From contig JAKCDN010000022.1 of assembly GCA_021841795.1 (NCBI GenBank), positions 1 to 14,774 on the forward strand: DNA of 14,774 nucleotides, read 5' to 3'. Positions 6,155 to 13,126 of the stretch are shown here, one piece after another. The position numbers and the translations under genes were made by a program. Positions within the stretch are counted from its first letter, which is position 1, and every line of letters starts with the position of its first letter. The notes under the pieces were generated by a model. It did no database searches, was not told where the DNA came from, and saw only the letters and a list, made by a program, of their open reading frames with translations. This DNA comes from Acidobacteriota bacterium. GTDB taxonomy: Bacteria; Acidobacteriota; Terriglobia; Terriglobales; Acidobacteriaceae.

Positions 6155-6390
6155 ACCACTCCGTCCTCCGCCGCATCTTGATGCTCGATCACGTCACCGA
6201 TGAGCGACAGCGCGAGCATCATCGCCGATCGAGCACCGCCGCGGTCGTCGCCGGCGCGCTCACCGCCCTGGCGCTGCTGGAATATCGCCTTCTGGTGGAG
6301 CACACGATCGCATGGGATCTGATCGCGTTGATCTATGTCATGGGCGGAACAAAGATCGCGCTCATGCTTTGGTATCGCTTCAAAAACTAA
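6151..6390 (+). CDS. Small two-TM membrane protein, cassette gene 1
   Basis: Unrecognised 79-residue protein. The N-terminal 28 residues are charged and His-rich (DERQREHHRR at 17-26). Two membrane helices follow (about 29-47 and 53-74) with a Glu/His-containing turn (VEHT) between them, and the protein ends in a basic WYRFKN tail. The ATG overlaps the regulator's stop by 4 nt, and GGAG in the end of the regulator gene lies 8 nt upstream, so it is almost certainly expressed together with the regulator. Similar regulator plus small-membrane-protein pairs occur in many bacteria, mostly without known function. One inference is that the membrane partner modulates the regulator, but nothing here proves it. 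Confidence 0.78.
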   Translation: MNHSVLRRILMLDHVTDERQREHHRRSSTAAVVAGALTALALLEYRLLVEHTIAWDLIALIYVMGGTKIALMLWYRFKN

Positions 6391-6412
6391 TCCGCCGCAA
6401 TGGAGTTTCGCC

Positions 6413-6640
6413 ATGTGCCAGTGCCACCAGCCGCCCGACAGTCCATCGCGCCGCATCCGCTCCGCCGGATATTTCTTTCTGTTTTTGGCGCTTCTGTTCC
6501 AAACCGCGTTTGAGGATGGTTTCGGTCTTCGACATCACACGCTCTTCAACGGCGTGCGCTTTATCCTGTTTGGCTGCGCCATCGGACTGCTTTTGTGGTT
6601 CAATCGGCGCCGCTGCCGCGCGGCCAGCCCCCGCCCCTGA
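6413..6640 (+). CDS. Small two-TM membrane protein with N-terminal CxC, cassette gene 2
   Basis: Unrecognised 75-residue protein. The start at 6413 has GGAG 7 nt upstream; the longer in-frame start at 6335 would overlap the previous gene and lacks this support. The product opens MCQCHQ, has two hydrophobic helices (about 18-33 and 45-63) separated by a polar FEDGFGLRHH turn, and ends in a strongly basic NRRRCR tail. Basic residues at both ends suggest N-in/C-in topology. Its second helix and tail (LLLWFNRRR) loosely resemble the end of the preceding protein (LMLWYRFKN). The gap to the previous gene is 22 nt, consistent with one operon. Confidence 0.7.
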   Translation: MCQCHQPPDSPSRRIRSAGYFFLFLALLFQTAFEDGFGLRHHTLFNGVRFILFGCAIGLLLWFNRRRCRAASPRP

Positions 6641-6667
6641 TCAATCCCCGCCCTGAAAGGATCTCGC

Positions 6668-6919
6668 ATGTGCCTCTTCAACTGTGAAAAGCCGAAAAAG
6701 TCGCTGCCGCTGCTTCTGGTCTTACTGGTTGTGGCGCAGATCAACCTGGCCTACGCCTTTGGCTGGCCGCCCGCCTTGCTGGCGCTGCTGCATCTTACCC
6801 CCGCTCCGAGCGACGCGATGCGGGGCATGAGCGCCGGCATGGCTGCCGCGATCGACACTATCACGCTCTATCAACTCGTCCGCATCTGGGCCAAAAGCGT
6901 CTTGCGCGATGACGGCTAA
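6668..6919 (+). CDS. Small membrane protein with N-terminal CxxxC and a W-P...HL...PSD motif, cassette gene 3
   Basis: Unrecognised 83-residue protein starting 7 nt after GAAAGG. It opens MCLFNC, followed by KPKK and a long hydrophobic helix (about 13-31). A WPP turn and a second hydrophobic segment lead to PSD at 47-49 and a Gly-rich helix (G53, G57, then AAAIDTITLYQLV). Without gaps it aligns with the next protein at W33-P34, H42-L43, P47-S48-D49, G53 and G57, so the two are probably paralogues. It lies 27 nt after the previous gene. A membrane location is clear from composition; the role is not known. Confidence 0.72.
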   Translation: MCLFNCEKPKKSLPLLLVLLVVAQINLAYAFGWPPALLALLHLTPAPSDAMRGMSAGMAAAIDTITLYQLVRIWAKSVLRDDG

Positions 6920-6989
6920 TCGCTCCAATGCACAACACCCAATCGCGTTGCGCGGCAGTTGCCTAGCGCCACGCAGAAAGGAACTTCAG

Positions 6990-7244
6990 ATGCTGCTCCT
7001 TTGTTTGCACGACCCGAAGACAATGCAGACTGTTGCGCGGATCATGCTCCCCGCGGGGCTGCTTGCGCTCGGCTGCGGTATCGCCTGGCCTCATCTTCTG
7101 GCGCCGCGCTTTCACCTGCAGGCCGGCCCGAGCGACTTCGTTCAGGGTTTTTGTATGGGGCTGGGCATCACGCTCGAAATCGGCTCGGCGGTAGCCATGC
7201 GCCTCGCCGCCAGCCGCCAGAAACGACAGTCCGCAACCCTCTGA
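6990..7244 (+). CDS. Small membrane protein, paralogue of the preceding gene, cassette gene 4
   Basis: Unrecognised 84-residue protein. The start at 6990 is preceded by AAAGGA with 7-nt spacing, nearly the same ribosome site as the previous gene. An in-frame ATG at 6909 would overlap the previous stop and add an Arg-rich leader without its own site. The protein has a first hydrophobic helix (about 15-33), a WPHLL turn, the motif HLQAGPSDF at 42-50, a second Gly-rich helix (53-73) and a basic tail. The W33-P34, H42-L43 and P47-S48-D49 positions coincide with the preceding protein without gaps. A Cys lies at residue 5 (MLLLC), close to the N-terminus as in the neighbours. It is probably the last gene of the cassette; a hairpin follows at 7285-7316. 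Confidence 0.7.
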   Translation: MLLLCLHDPKTMQTVARIMLPAGLLALGCGIAWPHLLAPRFHLQAGPSDFVQGFCMGLGITLEIGSAVAMRLAASRQKRQSATL

Positions 7245-7284
7245 ACTCTTCGACCGCTTCGCAGACAGCCCTCCCTCGACTCCA

Positions 7285-7316
7285 CCCTTTCGCCTGCGTC
7301 TGTGAAGACGAAAGGG
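7285..7316 (+). terminator. Hairpin between the small-gene cassette and hemL, possible terminator
   Basis: CCCTTTCG (7285-7292) and CGAAAGGG (7309-7316) are perfect 8-bp complements, and part of the 16-nt interior (CGTCT/AGACG) can pair instead. It follows the cassette by 40 nt. No T-tract follows, so it may be a weak terminator, a stabilising 3' stem or a processing site. Confidence 0.35.
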
Positions 7317-7335
7317 GGAATCGCGTGCAGCCATC

Positions 7336-7341
7336 TATACT
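7336..7341 (+). promoter_or_regulatory. Candidate -10 of hemL, near-leaderless
   Basis: TATACT matches five of six bases of the sigma-70 -10 and ends only 9 nt before the hemL ATG. Transcription would start within a few bases of the start codon. No ribosome-binding site exists in the GAACCCACA interval, which fits a leaderless or near-leaderless message. No good -35 was found. Confidence 0.5.
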
Positions 7342-7350
7342 GAACCCACA

Positions 7351-8637
7351 ATGAACCACGATCGCTCCCTAGCTCTTCAGGCTCGCGCCGAACAATGTTT
7401 TCCCGGCGGCGTCAACTCACCGGTGCGCGCTTTTCGCGCCGTGGGCGGCGCACCGCCTTTTGTCGAGCACGCCGAGGGCGCGTATCTTTTCGATGCCGAC
7501 GGCAACCGCTATATCGATTACTTCGGCTCCTGGGGGCCGATGATCCTGGGCCACGCATTTCCGCCGGTGGTTGAGGCCATCGAGCGCGCGGCGCGCAAGT
7601 CGGCGAGCTTCGGCGCTTCGACGGCAAGCGAGGGCGACCTGGCTGAACGCATTGCCGCGTGCTATCCGGCGATCGAGAGAATGCGCTTTGTGAGCTCCGG
7701 GACCGAGGCCACGATGTCGGCAATACGCCTGGCGCGGGCCGCCACGGGGCGCAAGATGGTGGTGAAGTTCGAGGGCTGCTATCACGGCCATGCCGACGGC
7801 CTGCTGGTGAAGGCCGGTTCCGGCGTGGCGACGTTCGGGATACCGGGCTCAGCGGGCGTGCCCGAGGAGATTGCGCACCTTACGCTGGCGCTGCCGTACA
7901 ACGAGCTTGCCGCGGTGGAGGCTGCGTTTGCGGCGTATCCGGATGCCATTGCGGCGGTGATTCTGGAGCCGGTGGTCGGCAATGCCGGCTGCATTACGCC
8001 GGAGGAAGGCTATCTGGCCGGAGTGCGCAAACTTACGGCACAACATGGCGCCCTGCTGATCGTGGATGAGGTGATGACCGGGTTCCGAGTGGCGCTGGGC
8101 GGCGCCTGCGCGCTTTACTCGCTGGATCCGGATCTGGTGACGCTGGGCAAGATCGTGGGCGGCGGGCTGCCGGTTGGCGTGTTCGGCGGAAAGCGGCGGT
8201 TCATGGATCAACTTGCTCCGCTGGGCCCGGTCTATCAGGCGGGAACACTCAGCGGCAATCCGCTGGCGATGGCGGCGGGGCTGGCGACCGTAGGTTATTT
8301 GCAGGAGCACGCCGCGGAGGTGTATGCGCGGCTGGAGGCGGCATCCGGGGCGGTGGCCGAAGGCGTGGCACGCGAGGCCGCCGGGGCAAAGATTCCGCTG
8401 ACGACAAATCGCGTGGGCGCGATGTGGACATGGTTCTTCACCGGAGGGCCGGTAACAAATTACGAGGATGCGGCCAGGTCCGACACGGCGGCCTTTGGCC
8501 GCTTCCATCGCGCCATGCTGGACCAGGGCGTATGGCTGCCACCGTCCCAGTTCGAGGCAGCGTTCCTTTCGACAGCGCACACGGACGCCGACATTGCGGC
8601 AACGATTGCGGCGGCGCGCAGAGCGCTTTTGGCCTGA
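7351..8637 (+). CDS. hemL: HemL, glutamate-1-semialdehyde 2,1-aminomutase
   Basis: This PLP enzyme converts glutamate-1-semialdehyde to 5-aminolevulinate, the C5 route to haem, in the cytosol. The 428-residue length is normal. Visible features are [11 protein letters not shown] at 18-28, the [16 protein letters not shown] block (115-130) that binds the PLP phosphate, GCYHGHADG (142-150), VDEVMTGFR (238-246) with the PLP-contacting Asp239, and Lys267 in [11 protein letters not shown] as the Schiff-base lysine. [13 protein letters not shown] follows, as in all members. Nothing is missing. The start has no Shine-Dalgarno but a close -10 (7336-7341), suggesting leaderless translation. The first roughly 200 bases use C-ending codons like the upstream small genes; from about 7560 codon use shifts toward the G-rich style of the rest of the window. 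Confidence 0.97.
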   Translation: MNHDRSLALQARAEQCFPGGVNSPVRAFRAVGGAPPFVEHAEGAYLFDADGNRYIDYFGSWGPMILGHAFPPVVEAIERAARKSASFGASTASEGDLAERIAACYPAIERMRFVSSGTEATMSAIRLARAATGRKMVVKFEGCYHGHADGLLVKAGSGVATFGIPGSAGVPEEIAHLTLALPYNELAAVEAAFAAYPDAIAAVILEPVVGNAGCITPEEGYLAGVRKLTAQHGALLIVDEVMTGFRVALGGACALYSLDPDLVTLGKIVGGGLPVGVFGGKRRFMDQLAPLGPVYQAGTLSGNPLAMAAGLATVGYLQEHAAEVYARLEAASGAVAEGVAREAAGAKIPLTTNRVGAMWTWFFTGGPVTNYEDAARSDTAAFGRFHRAMLDQGVWLPPSQFEAAFLSTAHTDADIAATIAAARRALLA

Positions 8638-8772
8638 GGCGGCGATTGCCCAACCATAAGGCGACGCCTGTTCCGGCAAGAAGCCGCGGCCTGCAGCATG
8701 AGCGGAAGGCCGGACGGCCTCACAACGCCGGCTATGCCAGGTTGTGCCCGCACAGGTTCTGTTGTTCTCCCG

Positions 8773-9537
8773 TCAGATCCAAGCGTCCACGGTGACGAAG
8801 CGGTGGGTTTTTGCGTAGCGCTCCAGCAGCAGGCGGGCGGCAGAAACGCTGGGCTCGCGATTGGCAGCCGGATCGAGATGACCGCCGTCGTGAAGGACGA
8901 TATTCACAGCGCGGCCATGGCGCTGGATGCGATCGATCTTGCGCTGCAGGCGCGCGGCGATACGCAGGGCAGAAGGCTCGCTCCAGTCCGAGGTCATGGC
9001 GTTCCACAGCACGGGTTCCAGACCCAGCTCGCGGGCGATGCGAAAGACGGCGGGCCGGCGAGATCCGAAGGGCGGCCGAAATAAAGTGATCGGCTGGCCG
9101 AGGATCTGCCCCAGCGCATCGCTGGTGCGGGCAAGCTCATCGCGGACGCGACGGGCGCGCGTGCGCGCCAGGTTGGGATGGGACCAGGTGTGGTTGCCGA
9201 CGGCGTGTCCGGCACGACTGATGCGGCGCACCAGATCGGGCTGCGCGGCGGCGCGGCTGCCGAGCAGGAAGAAGGTTGCGCGCACGCTGAACTGATCGAG
9301 CAGATCGAGCAGGGGCGGAGTCCAGGAGGCGTTTGGGCCATCATCGAAGGTGAGCGCCAGCTCGCCCGGGCGCGCTGGCGCGGTGATTGCGCTGCCGAAG
9401 ATGCGCGAGCCGGGCCACAGCGACGCGTAGGCAAGTACGCCGCCCGCCAGTCCCGCGCCGGCCGCGACGCCAAGTCCAGCACCGAGCCCTGCTGCGATGG
9501 GAGAAATCATGCTGAATGCAAGTATGCTGCTGCACAT
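8773..9537 (-). CDS. Membrane-anchored polysaccharide deacetylase (NodB family, CE4)
   Basis: Probable metal-dependent deacetylase of N- or O-acetylated glycans at the outer face of the membrane. The 254-residue product has an Ala/Gly-rich hydrophobic segment (about 10-38) as signal anchor. A complete NodB set follows: TFDDGP at 63-68 (catalytic base and metal Asp), HTWSH at 116-120 (metal His pair), RPPFGSR at 154-160, and LHDGG at 215-219 (general-acid His). The start at 9537 has only a weak G-rich site; ATG at 9510 is an alternative, giving 245 residues starting MISPIAAG, with CATACT 10 nt before it. It lies 67 nt after the glycosyltransferase gene on the same strand and ends facing hemL. 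The substrate could be peptidoglycan, an exopolysaccharide or a polyprenol-linked sugar. Confidence 0.9.
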   Translation of the reverse strand: MCSSILAFSMISPIAAGLGAGLGVAAGAGLAGGVLAYASLWPGSRIFGSAITAPARPGELALTFDDGPNASWTPPLLDLLDQFSVRATFFLLGSRAAAQPDLVRRISRAGHAVGNHTWSHPNLARTRARRVRDELARTSDALGQILGQPITLFRPPFGSRRPAVFRIARELGLEPVLWNAMTSDWSEPSALRIAARLQRKIDRIQRHGRAVNIVLHDGGHLDPAANREPSVSAARLLLERYAKTHRFVTVDAWI

Positions 9538-9604
9538 CGCCCCCAGGCAATACAGCCGGCGCAGGCAGGGGGCGAGGGTTGACGCGGATCCGGCTCCGTG
9601 GGCC

Positions 9605-10780
9605 TCAGGCGGTCTTTGCGGGAGCGCTGCCGCCTGACGCGGCAGTTTCGGCCGCGGCAGCGATCCGCCGCCTGGCGCGCTGCTCGCTGGATCGGCGCTC
9701 CTGCCGCCAGGTAGTCATGGAAGTTACGGCAAAGTTCCACACCGAAGTAAAGAGGAGGCCGATGAGCGCGGCGAGCCACCAGGCGAGGCCACGATGAAAG
9801 GCTTCATTGGCGATAGCCACGTTGGCGACCATACCGAGGCCGCACGCGAGGCAGAATGTGACCAGTCCGCCGAGGAAGCGCCATCCGCGCAAACGGCGAT
9901 CGCGATAGGTGATGGAATTGTTCAGGATGAAGTTGAGCATCATCACGATGAAGGTGGTGACGGCCTGTCCGGCGGCAAAGTGGAATCCGGCAACGTGGAG
10001 CAGCGCGCTGAGGATGAGCAGATGAACGCATACGCCAAGTGCGCCGACCATGCCAAAGAGCACGAAGCGCACGTTCAACAGGTTGCCGAGATGCTTATCG
10101 ACGAGGAGCTCGAAGTACTCGAGGCCGACGAGGGCATCGAGCTTGCTTTCGCCATGCTCGCGGAGGCGGAAGCGGTAGGGGACTTCGCCGATGCGCAGGC
10201 CGGGACCGGCGGAGAGGACGATATCGAGCAGAATCTTGAAGCCGATGCCGGAGAGACGATGAGCAAAGCGCTCGAAGGCCGACACGCGCACCATGAAGAA
10301 ACCGCTCATGGGATCGCTGAGCTCGTGTTCAGCGCCCACGAGGCTGAGGCGCTTTCCCCATTGGCTGAGCTTGACGCGCCAACTGGCGAACTCGCCCATG
10401 CTGCCGCCGGCGATGTTGCGCGAGCCGACGACCAGGTCGAGATTCTCCTGCCGCATGCGGTGCAGCATCTGCGGCAGAATGCTTTCGTCGTGTTGCATGT
10501 CAGCGTCCATGACGGCCACGAAGGGCGCGGAGGCGGCGAGGATGCCTTCAATGCAGGCCGAGGCGAGGCCGCGGCGGCCGATACGGTGAATGACGCGGAG
10601 ATAATCGCGGTCGCACGCCAGCCGGCGCACGAGATCGGCGGTGCCGTCGGGGGAGTCGTCATCGACAAAGATGACCTCATAGTGAATGCCGGCGAGGGCG
10701 GCGGCGAGACGATCGACCATCGGTCCCACGTTCGCGCTCTCGTTAAAAGTCGGCAGCACGATCGCCAGATCGTAAGCCAT
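9605..10780 (-). CDS. Dpm1-like family 2 glycosyltransferase fused to a GtrA-type membrane domain
   Basis: Probable polyprenol-phosphate sugar transferase: it would move a hexose from a nucleotide sugar to a lipid phosphate at the cytoplasmic face. Residues 1-230 form a GT2 domain with LPTFNE (9-14), VDDDSPDGT (39-47), the metal-binding DAD (92-94) in MDADMQHD, GSRN (119-122), and a FKILLDI segment as in Dpm1-class enzymes. Residues 235-358 hold four membrane helices of the GtrA family with the conserved NFILNNSITY motif; a basic, Ala-rich tail follows. The 391-residue GT2-GtrA fusion is a known arrangement. GGAGG lies 5 nt before ATG 10780 and 2 nt before an adjacent ATG at 10783; the former is favoured. 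The long open frame beyond to 11527 is antisense to panB and rejected. It heads a two-gene unit with the deacetylase. Confidence 0.93.
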   Translation of the reverse strand: MAYDLAIVLPTFNESANVGPMVDRLAAALAGIHYEVIFVDDDSPDGTADLVRRLACDRDYLRVIHRIGRRGLASACIEGILAASAPFVAVMDADMQHDESILPQMLHRMRQENLDLVVGSRNIAGGSMGEFASWRVKLSQWGKRLSLVGAEHELSDPMSGFFMVRVSAFERFAHRLSGIGFKILLDIVLSAGPGLRIGEVPYRFRLREHGESKLDALVGLEYFELLVDKHLGNLLNVRFVLFGMVGALGVCVHLLILSALLHVAGFHFAAGQAVTTFIVMMLNFILNNSITYRDRRLRGWRFLGGLVTFCLACGLGMVANVAIANEAFHRGLAWWLAALIGLLFTSVWNFAVTSMTTWRQERRSSEQRARRRIAAAAETAASGGSAPAKTA

Positions 10781-10856
10781 CATGTCCTCCACGCCGGACG
10801 ATTGCCGGAAGCGAGCTCCAGCGCCTGACGCCGATTTTCGCTGAATCCCGACAACC

Positions 10857-10862
10857 ATTGTA
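10857..10862 (-). promoter_or_regulatory. Candidate -10 of the glycosyltransferase-deacetylase unit
   Basis: On the minus strand the bases read TACAAT, a five-of-six match to the -10 consensus, about 75 nt upstream of the glycosyltransferase ATG in the divergent region shared with panB. The expected -35 position reads TGCCGA, a poor match, so support is moderate. Confidence 0.4.
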
Positions 10863-10930
10863 TGGGGATCGCGGGGCGGTCGGCACGGGGAGAGCGGAAT
10901 TTTGCCACGAGCCGCCGAGGAGCCGCGTCG

Positions 10931-10936
10931 TATACT
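10931..10936 (+). promoter_or_regulatory. Candidate -10 of panB-panC
   Basis: TATACT lies 51 nt before the panB ATG, the same hexamer as before hemL. A TTGCCA at 10902-10907 is 23 nt upstream, too far for a normal -35 spacing. The leader would be about 45 nt. Confidence 0.4.
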
Positions 10937-10987
10937 TGAACTGTTCGGGTCGCATCCTGGGTTTGCGGAGCGGCACTGGAGCCCAAC

Positions 10988-11947
10988 ATGAGCCTCATCG
11001 GATTTTCCGCGGCGTCGCCGCTGGACCGGCATCACGATCCACTTCCAAAAGTTACGGTACCTGCGCTGGGCGAGATGAAGCGCCAGGGCAAGCCGATCTG
11101 CGCGCTGACGGCCTACGACTATGCGACGGCGCGCCTGGTCGACGAAGCGGGGATCGACCTGATCCTTGTGGGCGACTCGCTGGCGATGGTGGTGCTTGGC
11201 CAGGAGAACACGCTGGCCATCACGGTAGACGAGATGCTGCACCATACGCGCGCGGTGCGCCGGGCGGTACGCCGGGCATTGGTGGTGGCCGACATGCCGT
11301 TTGGCAGTTATCACGGCGCGGTGGGCGATGCGGTGAGCAATGCCATCCGCTTTGTGAAGGAGGCGGGCGCCGAGGCGGTAAAGATCGAAGGCGCACGAGT
11401 GGAAATGGTCCGCGCGCTGACGGATGCCGAGGTTCCCGTGATCGGACATCTGGGACTGACTCCGCAGAGCGTGCATCGCATGGGAGGGTATCGCGTGCAG
11501 GCGCGCACGGCAGACGCAGTGCTCCAACTACAGGCCGATGCGCTTGCGCTTGCCGATGCGGGCGCGGGCGCGATTGTGCTGGAAGGGATACCGCGCGAGG
11601 TGGCGGCGGCGATCACGGCGGCGCTTCCGATTCCCACGATCGGTATCGGCGCCGGTCCGGGCTGTGACGGCCAGATCCTGGTTTTTCACGATCTGGTGAA
11701 TCTGACATTCGCGCCGGCGGCAAAGTTTGTGCGCCGCTATGCTGACGCCGCGGCTCTGTTCCGCACGGCAGTCGAGCGATACCGCGAGGACGTGGAACAT
11801 CATGCGTTCCCCTCAGACGCCGAGAGCTACCACCTGCCGCAATCCGCGCGGGGGCAGTTTCTGGCAACCGGCCAGAAAGAGATAGCGAACGAGGAAGCGG
11901 ACAGCGTGGTAAATGCCGACGCGCGGGAAGAGCTGAATCAGGGGTGA
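10988..11947 (+). CDS. panB: PanB, 3-methyl-2-oxobutanoate hydroxymethyltransferase
   Basis: PanB adds a hydroxymethyl group from 5,10-methylene-tetrahydrofolate to alpha-ketoisovalerate, giving ketopantoate, the first committed step of pantothenate synthesis. Family motifs are LTAYDYATARL (40-50), VGDSLAMVVLG (61-71) with the metal-binding Asp63, VVADMPFGSY (99-108) with Asp102, GHLGLTPQSVH around 154-164, and IVLEGIP with the catalytic Glu. The start has GGAG 6 nt upstream. At 319 residues it is longer than the E. coli enzyme (264): about 20 extra residues stand before the KVTVPAL strand, and a polar acidic tail of some 30 residues follows the SDAESYHLP segment. Its stop shares one base with the panC start. 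Both are probably read from the TATACT promoter. Confidence 0.96.
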   Translation: MSLIGFSAASPLDRHHDPLPKVTVPALGEMKRQGKPICALTAYDYATARLVDEAGIDLILVGDSLAMVVLGQENTLAITVDEMLHHTRAVRRAVRRALVVADMPFGSYHGAVGDAVSNAIRFVKEAGAEAVKIEGARVEMVRALTDAEVPVIGHLGLTPQSVHRMGGYRVQARTADAVLQLQADALALADAGAGAIVLEGIPREVAAAITAALPIPTIGIGAGPGCDGQILVFHDLVNLTFAPAAKFVRRYADAAALFRTAVERYREDVEHHAFPSDAESYHLPQSARGQFLATGQKEIANEEADSVVNADAREELNQG

Positions 11948-12795
11948 TGAAGGTACTGCGCAGCATCGCCGAACTCCGCGGCTGGTCACGCGCTTTGCGT
12001 GCGGCGGGGGGTAACACGCTGGGGCTTGTGCCGACCATGGGCGCGCTGCACGCGGGCCACGCCTCGCTCATCGACGCCGCGCGGGGATCGTGCACGCACG
12101 TGGCAGTTACGCTCTTTGTGAATCCGACGCAGTTTGGCCCGGAGGAGGATTTTGCCCGGTATCCGCGGGTGTTTGAGGCCGACTGCGCGCTGGCGGAACG
12201 GGCAGGGGCTGACATGCTGTTCGCGCCAGCGGTGGAAGAACTTTATCCCCACGGCGCCGGTTCGACGTTTGTGGAGGTTCCGGGTTTGAGCGAGCGGCTG
12301 GACGGCGCATCCCGGCCGGGGCACTTTCGCGGCGTGGCGACGGTGGTGGCAAAGCTGCTGATTGCGGGCGAGCCGGACCGGGCCTTCTTCGGCCAGAAAG
12401 ATGCAGCGCAAGTTGCAGTGTTGCGGCGGATGAGCGCCGATCTGCATCTGGGAACCGAGATCGTCGTCTGCCCCATTGTGCGCGACACGGACGGGCTTGC
12501 GCTCAGCTCACGCAATGCTTACCTGACACCGGGCGAGCGCCGGAAGGCACTTCTACTGCATCGCACGATCCGCCGGATTGAGGCGCTGGCCGCGGAAGGC
12601 GAGCGCCATTCAGCGACGCTGCTGGCCGCGGCACACGCGTGCTTTGCGTCAGAGCCCGAAGTCCGCGCCGACTACATCGCGCTGGTTGACGGGGAGACAC
12701 TGGAGCCAGTGGAGACCGCAGCACCCGGCACGCTGTTTGCCGTGGCAGCGTGGGTGGGCACGACGCGGCTGATCGATAACACGATCATCGGTTGA
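11947..12795 (+). CDS. panC: PanC, pantothenate synthetase
   Basis: PanC joins pantoate and beta-alanine with ATP through a pantoyl-adenylate. The 282-residue protein shows LVPTMGALHAGH at 27-38 (HIGH-like nucleotide site), LFVNPTQF (57-64) with EDFARYPR following, the FFGQKDAAQ block, and IVRDTDGLALSSRNAYLT where the KMSKS-like loop sits. No insertion or lost residue is apparent. ATG 11947 overlaps the last base of the panB stop; a GTG one codon earlier (11944) is an alternative. AGGGG lies just upstream, close to the ATG, so translational coupling to panB is likely. panD (beta-alanine supply) is not in the window. Confidence 0.96.
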   Translation: MKVLRSIAELRGWSRALRAAGGNTLGLVPTMGALHAGHASLIDAARGSCTHVAVTLFVNPTQFGPEEDFARYPRVFEADCALAERAGADMLFAPAVEELYPHGAGSTFVEVPGLSERLDGASRPGHFRGVATVVAKLLIAGEPDRAFFGQKDAAQVAVLRRMSADLHLGTEIVVCPIVRDTDGLALSSRNAYLTPGERRKALLLHRTIRRIEALAAEGERHSATLLAAAHACFASEPEVRADYIALVDGETLEPVETAAPGTLFAVAAWVGTTRLIDNTIIG

Positions 12796-13126
12796 GAGGA
12801 CTAACCACGGCACGAGGCGTTGGAGCGTTCGCGCCAGACTCCTGCGGCGATTCGGGAGCGGCACGAGATCAGGCGGCGCCTGAACGGGAAGAAGCTACGC
12901 GGCACAGCGGGAGCAAAGAAGACGGCTATGCGCCTACTGCGACTTTCAGTTACCGACGAGTAACACTTGCGAGTCATCACCGATAAATTACCTTGACATG
13001 CGATCAACCCCTCACTCAGAGTGGTTGCGACGGCACGTCTCGCATAGGGACAGCTATAAAGACCCCAAACTTCCTGAACTTTGCGTGTGCGAGCCGAAAA
13101 CCAACTCCATTGCGGAGGGAGTAAGA
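12796..13126 (+). other. 331-bp gap between panC and the DUF1761 gene
   Basis: No convincing gene. A 47-codon frame from TTG 12820 to the stop codon TAA at 12961-12963 encodes a very basic peptide with plausible protein-like composition but no ribosome site. TTGACA at 12993-12998 lacks a good -10 at 17 nt. TATAAA at 13055-13060 is a good -10 shape without a matching -35; it would give a leader of about 60 nt for the next gene. No terminator for panC was found. Confidence 0.5.

Noticed and set aside
8638..8772. Gap between convergent hemL and deacetylase, examined for a shared terminator
   Set aside because: Only a short AGGCC-GGAC-GGCCT stem without T-tract was found; insufficient for a call.
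10781..11527. Upstream 249-codon extension of the glycosyltransferase frame on the minus strand
   Set aside because: It is antisense to panB, Arg/His-rich without domains, and GGAGG directly before the ATGs at 10783/10780 marks the real start.
12993..13021. TTGACA at 12993 as promoter of the DUF1761 gene
   Set aside because: The -10 position 17 nt downstream reads TCAGAG, a poor match; the nearby TATAAA at 13055 lacks a correctly spaced -35.
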